Source: Sphingobacterium hotanense (GTDB lineage: Bacteria > Bacteroidota > Bacteroidia > Sphingobacteriales > Sphingobacteriaceae). From it: a stretch of 64,000 bases of DNA. Location: contig NZ_CP030848.1 of NCBI RefSeq assembly GCF_008274825.1, positions 496,001 to 560,000 on the forward strand, given 5' to 3'. The translations under genes and the position numbers were made by a program. How positions within the stretch are numbered: position 1 is the first letter of the stretch; every line of letters begins with the position of its first letter. The notes below the pieces were generated by a model, which saw nothing but the letters and a program-made list of their open reading frames with translations, was not told the DNA's origin and searched no databases. Shown piece by piece: positions 8,495 to 20,200 of the stretch.

Positions 8495-10003
8495 TTATTC
8501 CAAGCGCTCAAGTCCCTTGGTCGAAGGTCCACAGAGCATCTTGCCATTTACGTTAAAGCGAGAGCCATGACACGGGCAATCCCACGACAGTTCTGCGTTA
8601 TTCCAGCGTACTTCACACTTTGCATGCGGGCATGTGCTTTTCAAAACATGCCTTTGACCACTACTTTCCGCATAAATGGCGTAGGCAGCACCTTCGTGTC
8701 GTACAACTTTCGCCTCTCCGGGTTGAACGTCGGCCAATGAGCTGATTCGATCCATAGTAATTTTGTCGCCGATCATGTCTTTTATCACGCTGGCATTTTC
8801 CTTGATGAACGTCGTGAAGCCTGCCGTAGGTTTGAATCTATTGGGGTCGAACAGTTTTGCAAATCGGTTTGGTCGCTGCATAATCATATCGGTAAGGATG
8901 GCGGAGGAAAGTGTCCCAAACGTCATTCCGTTACCTCTGAATCCTGTGGCGACGAAAGCGCGACCTGAACTAGACGGAAGGATTCCTATCGAAGGGAGAC
9001 CATCGGCGGGCTCGAAATACTGACTCGACCAAGCGTAGTGAACTCGGTCAATGTCGAAAAAGTTCCGGCAGTAATTTTCCAAGCGTGCGAAGCAGGCTCC
9101 TGCATCGTCGGTGTGGCCTGTTTTATGGTCCTCTCCGCCAGCAATGATCATTTTTTTTCCATCCACGATATGAGTCCGATAGTAGTGATAAGGATCATGG
9201 AGGTCATAACCCAACGTATGGGGATAGTCACCGTTCTTTAATGTAAAGGCGATTGCATAGCTTCGATAGGGTGCTGTTGTAAAATGCAATAGACTGATTC
9301 CTGGCGGAGTGTGGGTTGCAAAAACAACGTGCGAACTCCGAATTTTACCTTGACTAGTGTAAAGTAAGACTTCGTCGCCTGTCTCTTTATGGGATTCGTA
9401 AAGACAGTTTTCTACAAAAGTTCCTCCCGTCTTTAAAAATTCCTCGGCCAGGGCATTGATATATTTCAGTGGGTGGAATTGAGCTTGTCCTGGGATTAAC
9501 AAAGCCTTTTTGGAGGGAATAGGAAATTGAGTATGCTCAGTGTACTTCATCTCATAGCCAATTTTTTGCGCACCTTCGAAAATTTTTGCTAATTCCTTTA
9601 CCTGATCGTCATCAATAGCGAAAAGTTCAGCATCCTTGCGTTGAAAATCACAATCAATGTTATGCAAAGAAACGTTCGCAGCGAAGACTTGCATAGCTTC
9701 TTTTCCTGCCTCGGCAAACAGCCGTGCATTTTCTAACCCAAACTTGTTTATTGCTTCTTCAAAACTCGTGTCGAAAAAGTCATTTAGGTGAGCCGTGGTG
9801 CCTCCCGTCGTACCAAAACCAATATTATTGGCTTCTATAAGAAGACATTTTAATCCCTGATCTTGAAGTCGGTAAGCAGTTGAAATACCTGTAAGTCCAG
9901 CGCCGACAATTACTACGTCGTATCTTTGACTACTTCCTAAGGATCCTTCATACTTTTTTACTGCAGATTGCCATAAACTTTTGCGTGCTCCGTCTCTAAA
10001 CAT
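8495..10003 (-). CDS. FAD-dependent oxidoreductase with C-terminal Rieske domain
   Basis: Protein of 502 residues from the ATG at 10003; a longer frame from 10105 lacks a family-like N-terminus, whereas M-F-R-D-G-A-R-K-S-L-W-Q is typical. The first domain is a DadA/glycine-oxidase-like FAD fold with VVIVGAGLTGIS near residue 30 and ATGFRGNGMTFG near the end of that domain. The last 100 residues form a Rieske [2Fe-2S] domain with ligands in C-P-H and C-P-C-H followed by GSRF. Such fusions are widespread in bacteria and their substrate is unknown. The gene stands alone and diverges from the sigma-factor gene. Confidence 0.87.
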   Translation of the reverse strand: MFRDGARKSLWQSAVKKYEGSLGSSQRYDVVIVGAGLTGISTAYRLQDQGLKCLLIEANNIGFGTTGGTTAHLNDFFDTSFEEAINKFGLENARLFAEAGKEAMQVFAANVSLHNIDCDFQRKDAELFAIDDDQVKELAKIFEGAQKIGYEMKYTEHTQFPIPSKKALLIPGQAQFHPLKYINALAEEFLKTGGTFVENCLYESHKETGDEVLLYTSQGKIRSSHVVFATHTPPGISLLHFTTAPYRSYAIAFTLKNGDYPHTLGYDLHDPYHYYRTHIVDGKKMIIAGGEDHKTGHTDDAGACFARLENYCRNFFDIDRVHYAWSSQYFEPADGLPSIGILPSSSGRAFVATGFRGNGMTFGTLSSAILTDMIMQRPNRFAKLFDPNRFKPTAGFTTFIKENASVIKDMIGDKITMDRISSLADVQPGEAKVVRHEGAAYAIYAESSGQRHVLKSTCPHAKCEVRWNNAELSWDCPCHGSRFNVNGKMLCGPSTKGLERLE

Positions 10004-10257
10004 GTCGAAATATGATTGGTGAATACCTAATGTATAGCAGATAAACACCTCACAGAAGATTTGGTTGTTTCCTTTTAGAATTTTAAGAAGTTGTGAGTTG
10101 CACAAACTCGTTAATTGGACTTTTAAGGACCGATTTTAGGATGTCTGATACAAGCATTTCTTACCCGTTTTGACAAAAGTTGATCGTGCTCGTGTTGACC
10201 TACAGATGGTGTCATTTTCTATATTTCAATGACTAGATAAATATTAAATAGTTTTGT

Positions 10258-10265
10258 TATATTTG
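10258..10265 (+). promoter_or_regulatory. Candidate promoter (-7 box) of the sigma-factor gene
   Basis: TATATTTG matches TAnnTTTG exactly and lies 45 bases before the sigma-factor ATG. No clear TTTG -33 box stands at the expected distance. Confidence 0.4.
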
Positions 10266-10310
10266 ACCATCTTGTGTAGACAAGGTGTGTAGCAACCTAA
10301 ATTACTTGTC

Positions 10311-10895
10311 ATGACCGTATTGTGTAGTTTCACTGATACACAGCTAATCGCTCGTGTTAAATATGGTGATCACGTGGCCTTCACAGAGATCTACGAACGA
10401 TATTGGAACGTTTTGTTTATACATGCTTTAAAAATTGTTAAAAGCGAAGATAAAGCAATGGATATCGTTCAAGACCTTTTTACTGCACTATGGGAAGATG
10501 CTGGTATGTGCAAGATTCAAGTATCTCTAAAAGCCTATCTCTATGCGGCTGTTCGAAACAGAACTTTAGACGTCATCCGACGGCAAGGTGTTGAAATTCG
10601 GTACTTAGAATCGTTTAATAAGCACACAATTGCAGGGAACCTCGATACGGAAGAAACTGTTTCTTTTAATGAGCTCGTCAGGTTAATCGATGCTGGTGTA
10701 GCAGACTTACCCCAGCAAATGCAGCGTATTTTTTGTATGAGTTATAGAGAGGGGCAACCTCATGCGCAAATCGCGGACGAGCTCAACATCACCATCCATA
10801 CCGTAAAAAAGACTATCACACGTGCACGTCATTTTTTGCGAGCGTGGTTTATACAATTTCTTCTTCTTTTTTCTCTATTACACCTCCTTTCTTAG
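10311..10895 (+). CDS. ECF RNA polymerase sigma factor (FecI/RpoE type)
   Basis: Sigma-70 factor of 194 residues with only regions 2 and 4. Region 2 is seen as F-T-E-I-Y-E-R-Y-W and the D-I-V-Q-D-L-F-T-A-L-W motif (about residues 60-70). Region 4 holds LPQQMQRIFCMSYREGQPHAQIADEL with the helix-turn-helix around ITIHTVKKTITRARHFLR. The FecR-type anti-sigma gene follows, then a SusC/SusD pair, the standard Bacteroidota arrangement in which ligand binding at the outer membrane releases the sigma factor to transcribe the uptake operon. The hydrophobic C-terminus (about 180-194) is unusual for a cytoplasmic factor. Confidence 0.92.
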   Translation: MTVLCSFTDTQLIARVKYGDHVAFTEIYERYWNVLFIHALKIVKSEDKAMDIVQDLFTALWEDAGMCKIQVSLKAYLYAAVRNRTLDVIRRQGVEIRYLESFNKHTIAGNLDTEETVSFNELVRLIDAGVADLPQQMQRIFCMSYREGQPHAQIADELNITIHTVKKTITRARHFLRAWFIQFLLLFSLLHLLS

Positions 10896-11065
10896 CAATA
10901 TTTACTATTTGCCTCTTTCTGTTGGGCTACTGCAGTCCAGCCTTCTCAAGAACGCGATTTACGGCTGAGTTGTAATTTGAAAGATTAAAGTTTTTATAAA
11001 GGCATGTCCACCTTTCCTAAACCAAAACGTCTCACTATTAAATCGAGATTATAAACTAACCCTAA

Positions 11066-12172
11066 ATGAGGAGAGAAGAGTTGCAAGAGCTTCTTAATAG
11101 ATATCTTGCTGGAGAATGCACTCCCAGTCAGAAACGAATGGTGGAAACCTGGTTTAACCAATTGTCAAAGGAGGAGAATGAGTTGCCTTATGCGCCCGAT
11201 TGGGATATTGTAAAAGAAACAATTTACGACCGCCTGCCTCAACCTAAACGTCATACTAGGTCGATTTGGCTGTCGGTTGCAGCGGCTGTAGTACTTCTCG
11301 TCATTGCAGGCTCCCTACATTGGAAAACTTCGCCTACTGATAAAAACGATGTGCAGGCGAAGACGGAAAGCGCCTTAAAAGAGGCGAACCAAATTATGCT
11401 AACCTTATCCGATGGAAAAACATTGGTAATGGATAAAGATCAACAAGGAATAAGAATCGACAATATGTCTATCCGCTATCTAGATGGGAATTATCCGGCG
11501 ATTGCAAACTCTACAGAGTCTTTCGACGTAAGGGCGGGAGTCAAGCTGAGTACGCCTATTGGACAGCAATTTCGGGTCGTCTTCGAAGATGAAACGGAAG
11601 TCTTATTGAATGCGGCATCGACGCTATCCTGTCCGAAAGTATTTTCGAACGATCGAAGAGAAGTTCATCTTGATGGCGAAGCTTTTTTTAAGGTCTCTAA
11701 GAATAAGGACAGGCCTTTTTATGTAAAAACCCTTAATCAGGAAATCAAGGTTCTGGGAACATCTTTTGGCGTGAGTGCATTTGCAGAAGACGAAACTGTG
11801 AAAACGACGCTGGTTAGTGGATCTGTTTTGGTTCAGCCGAAAAATACGCGTTTAGCAGGTGTCGAATTGTCGCCCGGAGAGCAGAGCATTCTAGCGAAAG
11901 ATAAATTAAGGAAAGAGCATGTGGATACCGATTCGGAGCTTTCCTGGCTCGATGGAAGCTTTTCCTTCAAGAGCGACGATATCCAGTCGGTTATGAAAAT
12001 GTTGCAGCGATGGTATGATATCGAAGTGCATTATGAGGGGCAGGTGTCTAAGGAACGCTTCAACGGCGTGATTCCGCGTAGTGAAAGTATAGATCCAGTA
12101 TTGGAGTTACTGGAGAAAACTAAATCTGTTCGCTTTAAAAAAGAAGGAAGGAGGATTACGGTTATGCAGTAG
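11066..12172 (+). CDS. FecR-family anti-sigma factor
   Basis: Inner-membrane regulator of 368 residues. The N-terminal cytoplasmic part (about 1-65) would bind the sigma factor. One membrane segment follows (IWLSVAAAVVLLVIAG, about 69-84). The periplasmic FecR domain carries the typical V-K-L-S-T-P-I-G-Q-Q-F-R-V-V-F-E-D-E-T and V-S-G-S-V-L-V-Q-P motifs. A C-terminal DUF4974-like domain ends the protein (S-W-L-D-G-S-F-S-F, about 291-299 onward), which contacts the STN domain of the SusC partner. It lies 170 bases behind the sigma gene and 115 bases before the SusC start. Confidence 0.93.
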   Translation: MRREELQELLNRYLAGECTPSQKRMVETWFNQLSKEENELPYAPDWDIVKETIYDRLPQPKRHTRSIWLSVAAAVVLLVIAGSLHWKTSPTDKNDVQAKTESALKEANQIMLTLSDGKTLVMDKDQQGIRIDNMSIRYLDGNYPAIANSTESFDVRAGVKLSTPIGQQFRVVFEDETEVLLNAASTLSCPKVFSNDRREVHLDGEAFFKVSKNKDRPFYVKTLNQEIKVLGTSFGVSAFAEDETVKTTLVSGSVLVQPKNTRLAGVELSPGEQSILAKDKLRKEHVDTDSELSWLDGSFSFKSDDIQSVMKMLQRWYDIEVHYEGQVSKERFNGVIPRSESIDPVLELLEKTKSVRFKKEGRRITVMQ

Positions 12173-12287
12173 TATAGATATAAAGAAGAAGCCGGAAATG
12201 CTCGCAACATGTCCGGCTGTATGTCCGAGTTTTAAACAAAATTATACGTTAATTTTTTTTCATTATAAACCAAACAATGACAAATAT

Positions 12288-15200
12288 ATGGTTTTTTATG
12301 CAACTTATAGGAAGACGATCAGGCGAATACATCTGATAATCATCGGCCTCATCGTGGGGATGCTACATATAAACGCCGAAGTTAGCAGCCAGTTAATAAC
12401 ACTTTCTGTGTCCAAAGCGCCTCTGTCCTCCATCATCAATCAGGTACGCGCGCAGAGCGGTTATGGTTTTTTATATACGGATGCAATGCTTGAAGGAACA
12501 CAGCCCGTTTCTCTTTCGTTAAACCGAGTAAAGCTAAAGGATGCGCTAGATCAAATTTTTAAAGATCAACCTGTTAGTTATTCTATCAGCGCGAAGACAG
12601 TTGTTTTGGAGCGCAAGCATGATAATAAAAAGAATAAGGAATTGAGCTTGCCCGTCGGGAAAACGAGTGCCACTCAACAGCGTGTGGCGGGCGTGGTAAC
12701 AAACGAACAGGCGATACCCCTGCAAGGCGTTTCGGTCTTTTTAAAAGGAACGACTTCGGGAACTAGTACCGACAGTAATGGACAATTTGAATTGGCTGTT
12801 GCGTCCAATGCAGGAGTTTTGGTATTGAGCTTATTAGGGTATAAGCAGTTGGAGGTTGATTTGGCGGGGCAAGAATCACCATTGCGCATTACGCTAAGTT
12901 CCCTGCCGACCAACCTAGATGAAGTTGTGGTTATGGGTTATTCTACCAAACAGATATCGCACCTGTCAAGTGCTGTAGCAGTTATTTCCGGAGAGAAACT
13001 TAATGACGTTACTTCTACCAATGTGACGAACCTCTTGCAAGGGAAAGTCGCAGGGGTAATTGTTTCCAACTCTTCGGGCGACCCCAATGCGAGTGCAAGC
13101 ATAAATATACGAGGTGCAGGGTCGATAAATGCGGGATCTAGCCCGCTGTATGTTGTTGACGGCATTGTCGGAGGTACGGCAAATGCATCTGATGTAGAGT
13201 CAGTCACGATATTGAAGGATGCTGCGGCAACTGGGTTATACGGCTCCAGAGCAGCAAACGGGGTTATTATTATAACGACAAAGTCTGGAAAGTCTGGGAA
13301 GACGAAGGTTAATTTGACCTCTTCATTTGGGTTCAACACTGCCAATACTGGAAATTTCAAAGTGATGGATTCCCAGCAACTATATGATTATGAAAAATCC
13401 TTTTATCCTGCCGATAGATTTGATAAGGATATCCCCGCTTCCGTTTTATCTCAAAATACGAATTGGTTCGATCATGCTTTCCGTAGAGGGTTGACACAAA
13501 ACCATGCGCTTTCCGTTTCTGGCGGTTCGGAAAAAACAACGTTTTACATGGCTGGAAACTACTATTTCGAAGAAGGAACTTTAAAATTTAATTCGAATAA
13601 GCAATTAAATGTTCGGTCTAATATCAGGCATAACATCAACGATAAGTTAGAGCTGAATGTGAAGATGAACGGGAAGCTTTCCTTGGAGCGTGCCGACCCT
13701 TCAGGGCTAGACGGAGCACTGTACGGAGCCTATATGAATATGCCTTGGGATAATCCTTTCGACGCGGATGGGAATATTAAAAGGGGTACAGAAGGCGGAT
13801 GGTACGGTCGGGAACAAGAAAACTTTCTACATGGCTGGCAATATAATTTAGATCAGGGCAATAATAAAGCAATAGACATGGATGCCACGCTGAAGTATAA
13901 TATCTTACCTTCCCTGAGTATCTCTACTTTTAATCGAATTACCTACAGACTTTACGAGAATGAAATTTATCATGACGTTCGCTCAAAGGCCGGAAAAGGA
14001 TTGGGTAGATTGAGTAATTCGTCTAGCGAGGGTTTATCCCTCATTACCTCCAATCGTTTAAATTATACGCGAAATTTTGGGAATCATAATTTCGAAGCAT
14101 TAGCAGTTTTCGAAGCAGAGAAAAATAAAAATAAAGCCAATGGAGTAACCGGTGAAGGCTTAGCACCAGGCCTGCACGTCATGAGTGCGGCATCTCGTAT
14201 TTTGGATGCTACTGGCGGTGTTGATGAAAATATATTTACCAAGGGGCTGTTTCAATTGGACTACAACTACGATAGTCGATATTTCTTGATCGGCTCATTA
14301 ATTAATGAGGCGTCCTCGCGATTCGGAAGAAGCAACCGTTCTGCTAATTTCTATACCTTGGGAGGTGCATGGATCATCAGTAGCGAGAGCTTTTTGAAAG
14401 ACCATACTGCAATCGACCTATTGAAACTTAGGCTCAGCTACGGTATCACTGGAAATGCGAATATAGGCAACTACCAGGCCTTAGGACTTTACAGTTTTAC
14501 AACACAATATGCGAATAACTCAGGGGCTGTTCCTTTTCAGATGCGTAATGATGACTTAACCTGGGAAAAAGCAGCCAGTTATAATTTAGGCTTCGACTTT
14601 TCCTTCTTTAAGCGTTTTGCTATCAATGTTGATCTCTATGACAAGAGAACAAAAGGCCTATTGCTGAATGTTGAAAGACCCTATACAAGTGGGTTTGCGT
14701 CTGTAATTCAGAATGTTGGGTCTATTCAAAATAGGGGTATTGAGGTCAATCTTAATTCGGAGAATATTAGAGGCAAATTTAATTGGCAAACCAATTTTAA
14801 CATCGCTTTCAATAGAAATAAAGTGTTGGAATTGCATCAAGGTAAAGACATCCGCCAAGGGAATATGTTAATAACCGAAGGAAGTGACATGTACACCTGG
14901 AATATGCGTAAATGGGTAGGGGTTGATCCGGAAAACGGAGATCCACTATGGGAGAAGATTTCTACCGATGCTCAGGGCAATTCGACTGTGACTCAAACTT
15001 CTTCCTATGCCGATGCAACGCAACAGAATGTAGGTTCGGCCTCTCCAAGTTTTACTGGAGGGATGAACAATACGTTTAGTTATGCAAATGTCTCGCTATC
15101 AGCTTTCTTTAATTTCGTAAAAGGGAATTTAATCTATCATACTTCACGGGGACTGTTTGATTCAGACGGTGCATATAACACATACAACAGTATGGTGCTA

Positions 15201-15545
15201 GCGGATGGATGGACAAGATGGGAGAAGCCGGGCGACCAAGCGACACATCCTAAGCCTATTTTCGGAGGTAACAACAACTCAAATCAAGCATCGTCAAGAT
15301 ATCTTGAGGATGGAAGCTATTTGCGCCTACGAAATGTGACGCTTGCTTATGAATTGCCAACAGAACTATCAAAACGACTGAGTTTAGGGCATGCACGAAT
15401 CTATCTCAGCGGTGATAATCTATTAACTTTTACCAAATTTTCGGGAATGGATCCCGAAGTTGTATTAGGGCCGTATGGAGGATCATCTAGCGTGAAATAT
15501 CCGATTAGCCGAAAGATTCTATTAGGAGTTAATGTTAGTTTTTAA
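12288..15545 (+). CDS. SusC/RagA-family TonB-dependent outer-membrane transporter with STN domain
   Basis: Outer-membrane receptor of 1085 residues from the ATG at 12288; an upstream in-frame ATG at 12198 would add 30 residues before the signal peptide. Order of domains: signal peptide (1-35), STN signalling domain (about 40-105), carboxypeptidase-like beta-sandwich (GVSVFLKGTTSGTSTDSNGQ, about 150-165), TonB plug with NIRGAGSINAGSSPLYVVDG, then the 22-strand barrel. The STN domain matches the upstream sigma/FecR pair and shows that this transporter regulates its own operon. The substrate is not known; no glycan-degrading enzyme is encoded nearby. Confidence 0.95.
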   Translation: MVFYATYRKTIRRIHLIIIGLIVGMLHINAEVSSQLITLSVSKAPLSSIINQVRAQSGYGFLYTDAMLEGTQPVSLSLNRVKLKDALDQIFKDQPVSYSISAKTVVLERKHDNKKNKELSLPVGKTSATQQRVAGVVTNEQAIPLQGVSVFLKGTTSGTSTDSNGQFELAVASNAGVLVLSLLGYKQLEVDLAGQESPLRITLSSLPTNLDEVVVMGYSTKQISHLSSAVAVISGEKLNDVTSTNVTNLLQGKVAGVIVSNSSGDPNASASINIRGAGSINAGSSPLYVVDGIVGGTANASDVESVTILKDAAATGLYGSRAANGVIIITTKSGKSGKTKVNLTSSFGFNTANTGNFKVMDSQQLYDYEKSFYPADRFDKDIPASVLSQNTNWFDHAFRRGLTQNHALSVSGGSEKTTFYMAGNYYFEEGTLKFNSNKQLNVRSNIRHNINDKLELNVKMNGKLSLERADPSGLDGALYGAYMNMPWDNPFDADGNIKRGTEGGWYGREQENFLHGWQYNLDQGNNKAIDMDATLKYNILPSLSISTFNRITYRLYENEIYHDVRSKAGKGLGRLSNSSSEGLSLITSNRLNYTRNFGNHNFEALAVFEAEKNKNKANGVTGEGLAPGLHVMSAASRILDATGGVDENIFTKGLFQLDYNYDSRYFLIGSLINEASSRFGRSNRSANFYTLGGAWIISSESFLKDHTAIDLLKLRLSYGITGNANIGNYQALGLYSFTTQYANNSGAVPFQMRNDDLTWEKAASYNLGFDFSFFKRFAINVDLYDKRTKGLLLNVERPYTSGFASVIQNVGSIQNRGIEVNLNSENIRGKFNWQTNFNIAFNRNKVLELHQGKDIRQGNMLITEGSDMYTWNMRKWVGVDPENGDPLWEKISTDAQGNSTVTQTSSYADATQQNVGSASPSFTGGMNNTFSYANVSLSAFFNFVKGNLIYHTSRGLFDSDGAYNTYNSMVLADGWTRWEKPGDQATHPKPIFGGNNNSNQASSRYLEDGSYLRLRNVTLAYELPTELSKRLSLGHARIYLSGDNLLTFTKFSGMDPEVVLGPYGGSSSVKYPISRKILLGVNVSF

Positions 15546-15595
15546 ATACGCACTTGGATCAACGTTTATCACAGGTCCAGCAAAAAATATTTCTC

Positions 15596-17056
15596 ATGAA
15601 AAAACTAGTTAAGAACAAGAGCATACTTTATTCCATAGCGTTCGTATTTGTTTTGAGCGCGTGTAATAAAGACCTTCAGCCCTACGATAGCAAGTCTAAC
15701 GACGTAGCCCTTGTGACGCCCGATGATATTCAGATCGCAACCTATGGCAATTATTCCATGTTGGTTGCTGAGGCCTATACAAGGCACCTGCTAACGTTGA
15801 ACGAATGGCCAGGCGATAATGTCGTTCAGAGTGGTGCAGATGGAGATCAAGCGTCTCTTGGCGCTTCCTATAGGCATATTCCAGGGATGTACCCTACGAC
15901 AGATTTTTGGGCGCAATCATACCGATTGATTTATGCGACCAATTTAATTATTGAACGGATCAGGGACGGTGAGTCGGCGCAATTAGATCAGCTGAAAGGG
16001 GAAAATCTATTTCTTCGGGCGATGGCGCATTTTAATCTAGTGCGCCTGTTTGGGCGACCGTATCCGCAAGGAAAGGGAAGTAACTTAGGGATACCAATTA
16101 AGCGAGATACAGAAACCGAAGATCTGCCAACTCGCAATACCGTGAAAGAAGTGTATGAGTTCGTGATCAACGACCTTCTTACGGCAGTTAACCTGATGTC
16201 AGAAAGCAAAAACTCGAATTTTGCTTCAAAGGAAGTAGCAGAAGCCTTATTGTCGAGAGTTTATCTTTATATGGAAGATAACGAGAATGCAATTCTATAT
16301 GCTAATAAAGTGTTGGAGTCGAATCGATATCAGTTGGCAACGACTGACGTTTATATCAAATCCCCAACCCTAGTGCCAGAAAGCAACCCAGAGACAATCT
16401 TTAACATCAGGCATACCATTTCTGATAATAAAGATAAGAATGCGGTTGGCTCGCTGTATTATAACGATCCTGCAACCCTTTCTACCGGCTGGGGTGAGTA
16501 CTATGCCTCACAAGCTTTGATGGATTTGCTTAACGAAAATCCACAAGATGCGCGTTTGAGTTTCATAACCCCACATTACATCGACGGCCAGTTGCAATAT
16601 CGCGGAACGTCTCCCCAATATTTCATTAATAAGTACAACTGGCAAGAAGGGATTGCGAATCTGAGCTCCCCTGTATATCTAAGACTAGCAGAAATGTATT
16701 TGAATAGGGCAGAGGCTAACGCAAAGCTAGGAAATATGCAAGCTGCGATAGACGACGTAAATATCATACGTCAGCGAGCGAGACTCACAGGCTCAGCAGC
16801 CTATTCACTCACTAACTTAAAAGGCCGTGGGACAGTGCTGGCGGTTGTTCTAGAAGAAAGGAGACTCGAATTGGCATACGAAGGCCAACGCGCCAGCGAT
16901 TTGTACAGGAATAACTTGCCATTGGTAAGAGCGTATCCAGGTTTACATGGTACAGATAACTTTAACTTCCGTGTAGAACCAACAAGCCCTAGAATAATAT
17001 ATTATATACCGGAAAGAGAGATTAATGTTAATCCCAATTTGATACAGAATCCATAA
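15596..17056 (+). CDS. SusD/RagB-family outer-membrane lipoprotein
   Basis: Surface lipoprotein of 486 residues that forms the lid of the SusC transporter. The start at 15596 gives a proper signal peptide ending in a lipobox, FVLSACNK, with cysteine near residue 22. A frame starting at a TTG at 15554 is open but gives no signal. The tetratricopeptide-like scaffold typical of SusD is seen in NLIIERIRDGES, LRAMAHFNLVRLFGRPY and YLRLAEMYLNRAEANAKLG, with LEERRLELAYEGQR near the C-terminus. It follows the SusC gene by 50 bases. Confidence 0.95.
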   Translation: MKKLVKNKSILYSIAFVFVLSACNKDLQPYDSKSNDVALVTPDDIQIATYGNYSMLVAEAYTRHLLTLNEWPGDNVVQSGADGDQASLGASYRHIPGMYPTTDFWAQSYRLIYATNLIIERIRDGESAQLDQLKGENLFLRAMAHFNLVRLFGRPYPQGKGSNLGIPIKRDTETEDLPTRNTVKEVYEFVINDLLTAVNLMSESKNSNFASKEVAEALLSRVYLYMEDNENAILYANKVLESNRYQLATTDVYIKSPTLVPESNPETIFNIRHTISDNKDKNAVGSLYYNDPATLSTGWGEYYASQALMDLLNENPQDARLSFITPHYIDGQLQYRGTSPQYFINKYNWQEGIANLSSPVYLRLAEMYLNRAEANAKLGNMQAAIDDVNIIRQRARLTGSAAYSLTNLKGRGTVLAVVLEERRLELAYEGQRASDLYRNNLPLVRAYPGLHGTDNFNFRVEPTSPRIIYYIPEREINVNPNLIQNP

Positions 17057-17213
17057 CTGGACAAAGATGAAAACTGTTCTCACATACTTGAATAAATAGA
17101 AGACAATGATTTGTAGAAATAATAATATTAATAGTCCTAAGTTGCCACGAGAAGGAAATGGTTTAGCGTTCAATCAACAAAATGAAACTAGAACTCTTCA
17201 CGAATTGAGTTTA

Positions 17214-20200
17214 ATGATGCAAAATTCTCGTGGGTTCTCAGTTATACTCTGTCTCTTCGCTTTCTGCTTCCTATCCATATCAAGCTGCGCTCGTAAAGCC
17301 GATAACGAAGACGCCAGCACAATCTCCTATCTGCAAGTTCCAGACGATTTCGTTATTGAGGAAGCAGTCTCACCGGATCTGATATCCTTCCCTATGTTTG
17401 CAAGCTTTGATGACCAAGGACGCTTATTCGTATTTGAGTCAACTGGCGTAAATACAATGGGAACCGAAAAGATGCTGGCAGAACCCAGCTATCATATCCG
17501 TCTTTTGGAAGATACCGATGGTGACGGCGAATTCGATAAGAGCACAATCTATGTAGATAAAGTACCATTACCAATGGGCGGAACCTTCTATCAGGGAAGC
17601 TTATATGCGGCAGCACCACCTAACTTAATGCGCTATACCGACACCGATAACGATGGGAAGGCGGATAAGCAGGAAGTCATATTAAATGGCTGGGTATTGA
17701 ATGCCAACGCTGCAACCTTGCATGGGCCCTTCATGGGGCCCGATGGCTGGCTTTATCTCTGTGATGCCCGACGAGGCTTCGATATAAAAACGAAAGAAGG
17801 CGCTCAAATGAAAGGGAAGAGTGCCCGCATTTGGCGATGTCGCCCGGACGGTACAGGACTTGAGGCGATGTCTGGCGGAGGTTTTGATAATACAATCGAA
17901 ATGGTATTCATGCCGGGCGGAGAAACTATAGGTACAATGACCTATTTCACCGACCCTCAAAATGGCCAGCGCGATGGGCTTATGCACTGGGTGGAAGGCG
18001 GAGTATATCCCAAATATAACAGCGTGATAGATGAGGATCAATTAAAACTAACCGGCGATCTAATGCCCGTGATGACAAAGCTTCCGAGAATTGCACACTC
18101 AGGACTCTTAAGGTATCGTGGAGACGGCCTTGGTGAGGATTACGATGGCAATTTGTTTAGCGCGGTATTCAACACAGGAAAGATTACTAGACATAAGATT
18201 ACCCGATCCGGCGCGACTTTCAAAACGGTCGAAGAGGATTTTATGACATCAAAAAATCCAGATACCCATCCTACAGATGTACTCCAAGATGCCGATGGTA
18301 GCCTGTTGGTAATTATAACAGGCGGATGGTTTATTGAAGGCTGTCCTTTATCTCGTGTAGCGAAGCCGGAAGTAGCTGGAGGTATCTATAGAATACGCAG
18401 AAAGGATGCAAAGAAAGTTGATGACCCTTGGGGAAAACAGATCGCGTTAAATAAAAGAAGTCCCGAAGAACTTGTAAAATACATAAACGATCCGCGAATC
18501 ATGGTAAAAGATGCGGCGGTGGAGCAATTGGTAAGCAAAGGTCAACAAGCCGTACCTTCCTTAGTCGGATTACTTCAGGATAAATCAGAGGATACTCGTA
18601 TTTCTACTGTGTTTGCTTTGGCACGCATTGGAACAGAAGATGCCCTAGTGGGGGTAAGGTCTGCGCTAGGCGATGATAGCCCTATTGTTCGAACAGCGGC
18701 AGCCCGAAGTGTGGGTCTTGCGGCAGATAGTAAATCAGTACAAACCCTCATGCAGATGGTACAACGTGATTCTGCGTCCGTACGTCGACAAGCGGCAACT
18801 GCCCTCGGACAGATTGCAGACCCAAGCTGCATACCGGCATTATTAAACGCCGCGTCGAACCCGAACGACCGTTTTGTTGAACATGCAATTATCCACAGTT
18901 TAACCACGCTTCAAAAACCAGAGCTTTTAGTCCCCGCGTTGCAGAGCCCTCAACAGGGTACAAAGCGAGCAGCATTAATTGCGCTAGATCAAATGGATAA
19001 TTCACCTCTGCGTCAGGAACAGGTATTGGCATTTCTGCAAAGTAAAGATCCTGTTCTTCGAAAGACAGGTGTTTGGATTGCATCGCATAGACCCCAATGG
19101 GCAGACATGGTGATTACCTTCCTGAAGAATGGTCTGAATATCGACGCACTCGAAAAGGAGGAATCAAATGCTATCCAGAAAATGTTGGTTACCTTCAGTA
19201 ATGACAACAAGTTACAAACCTATATCGCCAATGAACTTGGAAGCAAGCAAGCCTCCGTATCTTGGAAACAAATGCTCCTGAATGTTATTTCTGAGAGCCC
19301 AATAACAGACTTCCCTAGCATATGGGCAACCCAACTAGGTAACATGCTCCGTTCCGACAACGACATCTTGAAGCGCAGTGTTTTGAATCTTGTTGAATCG
19401 CGAAGACTCTCCTCACTGAACAACGATTTACAAAAGATCATTTTGGACGAATCTATAGATCCTGACTTCCGAATCGGAGCATTGGGCGCTCGCGCGATGA
19501 CGGTTCCTGAACTATCCGATAAAGAGTTTAATATTCTGACAGGGTTTTTGACCCCGCCATCTGAGTCGCCAATCCGCCAAGCTGCAGCTCGCTTGATAGG
19601 CCGATCCAAACTAAATGAAGCGCAGTTGTCAGCGCTTGCAGAACAACATGTCGCTAAAGCCGATTTATTTCTGCTACCTAGCTTAATGAGTGCTTTTGAA
19701 GTTAGTAGAAGCGAAAGGGTTGGCCGAGCCTTAATTAAAGCACTCGCTCAGAGTACCGACCGATTAGACAATCTCTCTGAACAGGATATGCAGAAATTGC
19801 TAGCAAACTTCCCTGCGGATGTCCAAAAAGAGGGGCAGCCTTTGATGGAAGAATTGAAAAAACGACATGCCGAACGTTTAGCCAAATTGGAAGAACTCGA
19901 AGCGAGCTTAAGTCGTGGCGACCTTGATAGAGGAAAGAAAATCTTCTTCGGGAAATCAGCATGCTTCACCTGTCATGCCGTCGGACAAGAAGGTGCGCAC
20001 TTTGGTCCGGATCTTAGCAATATCGGCGAGATTAGATCAAAGCACGATATTTTGGAAGCGATAGTCTATCCTAGTGTGAGCTTTGCTAGGGAATATGATA
20101 CCTATCAAATTAAGACGAAAACCAAAACTTATATGGGCGTGATAAAAGAACAATTCCCAGACCAGATAATCCTTGCTGTAGGACCTGGAGCGGAGGTGCG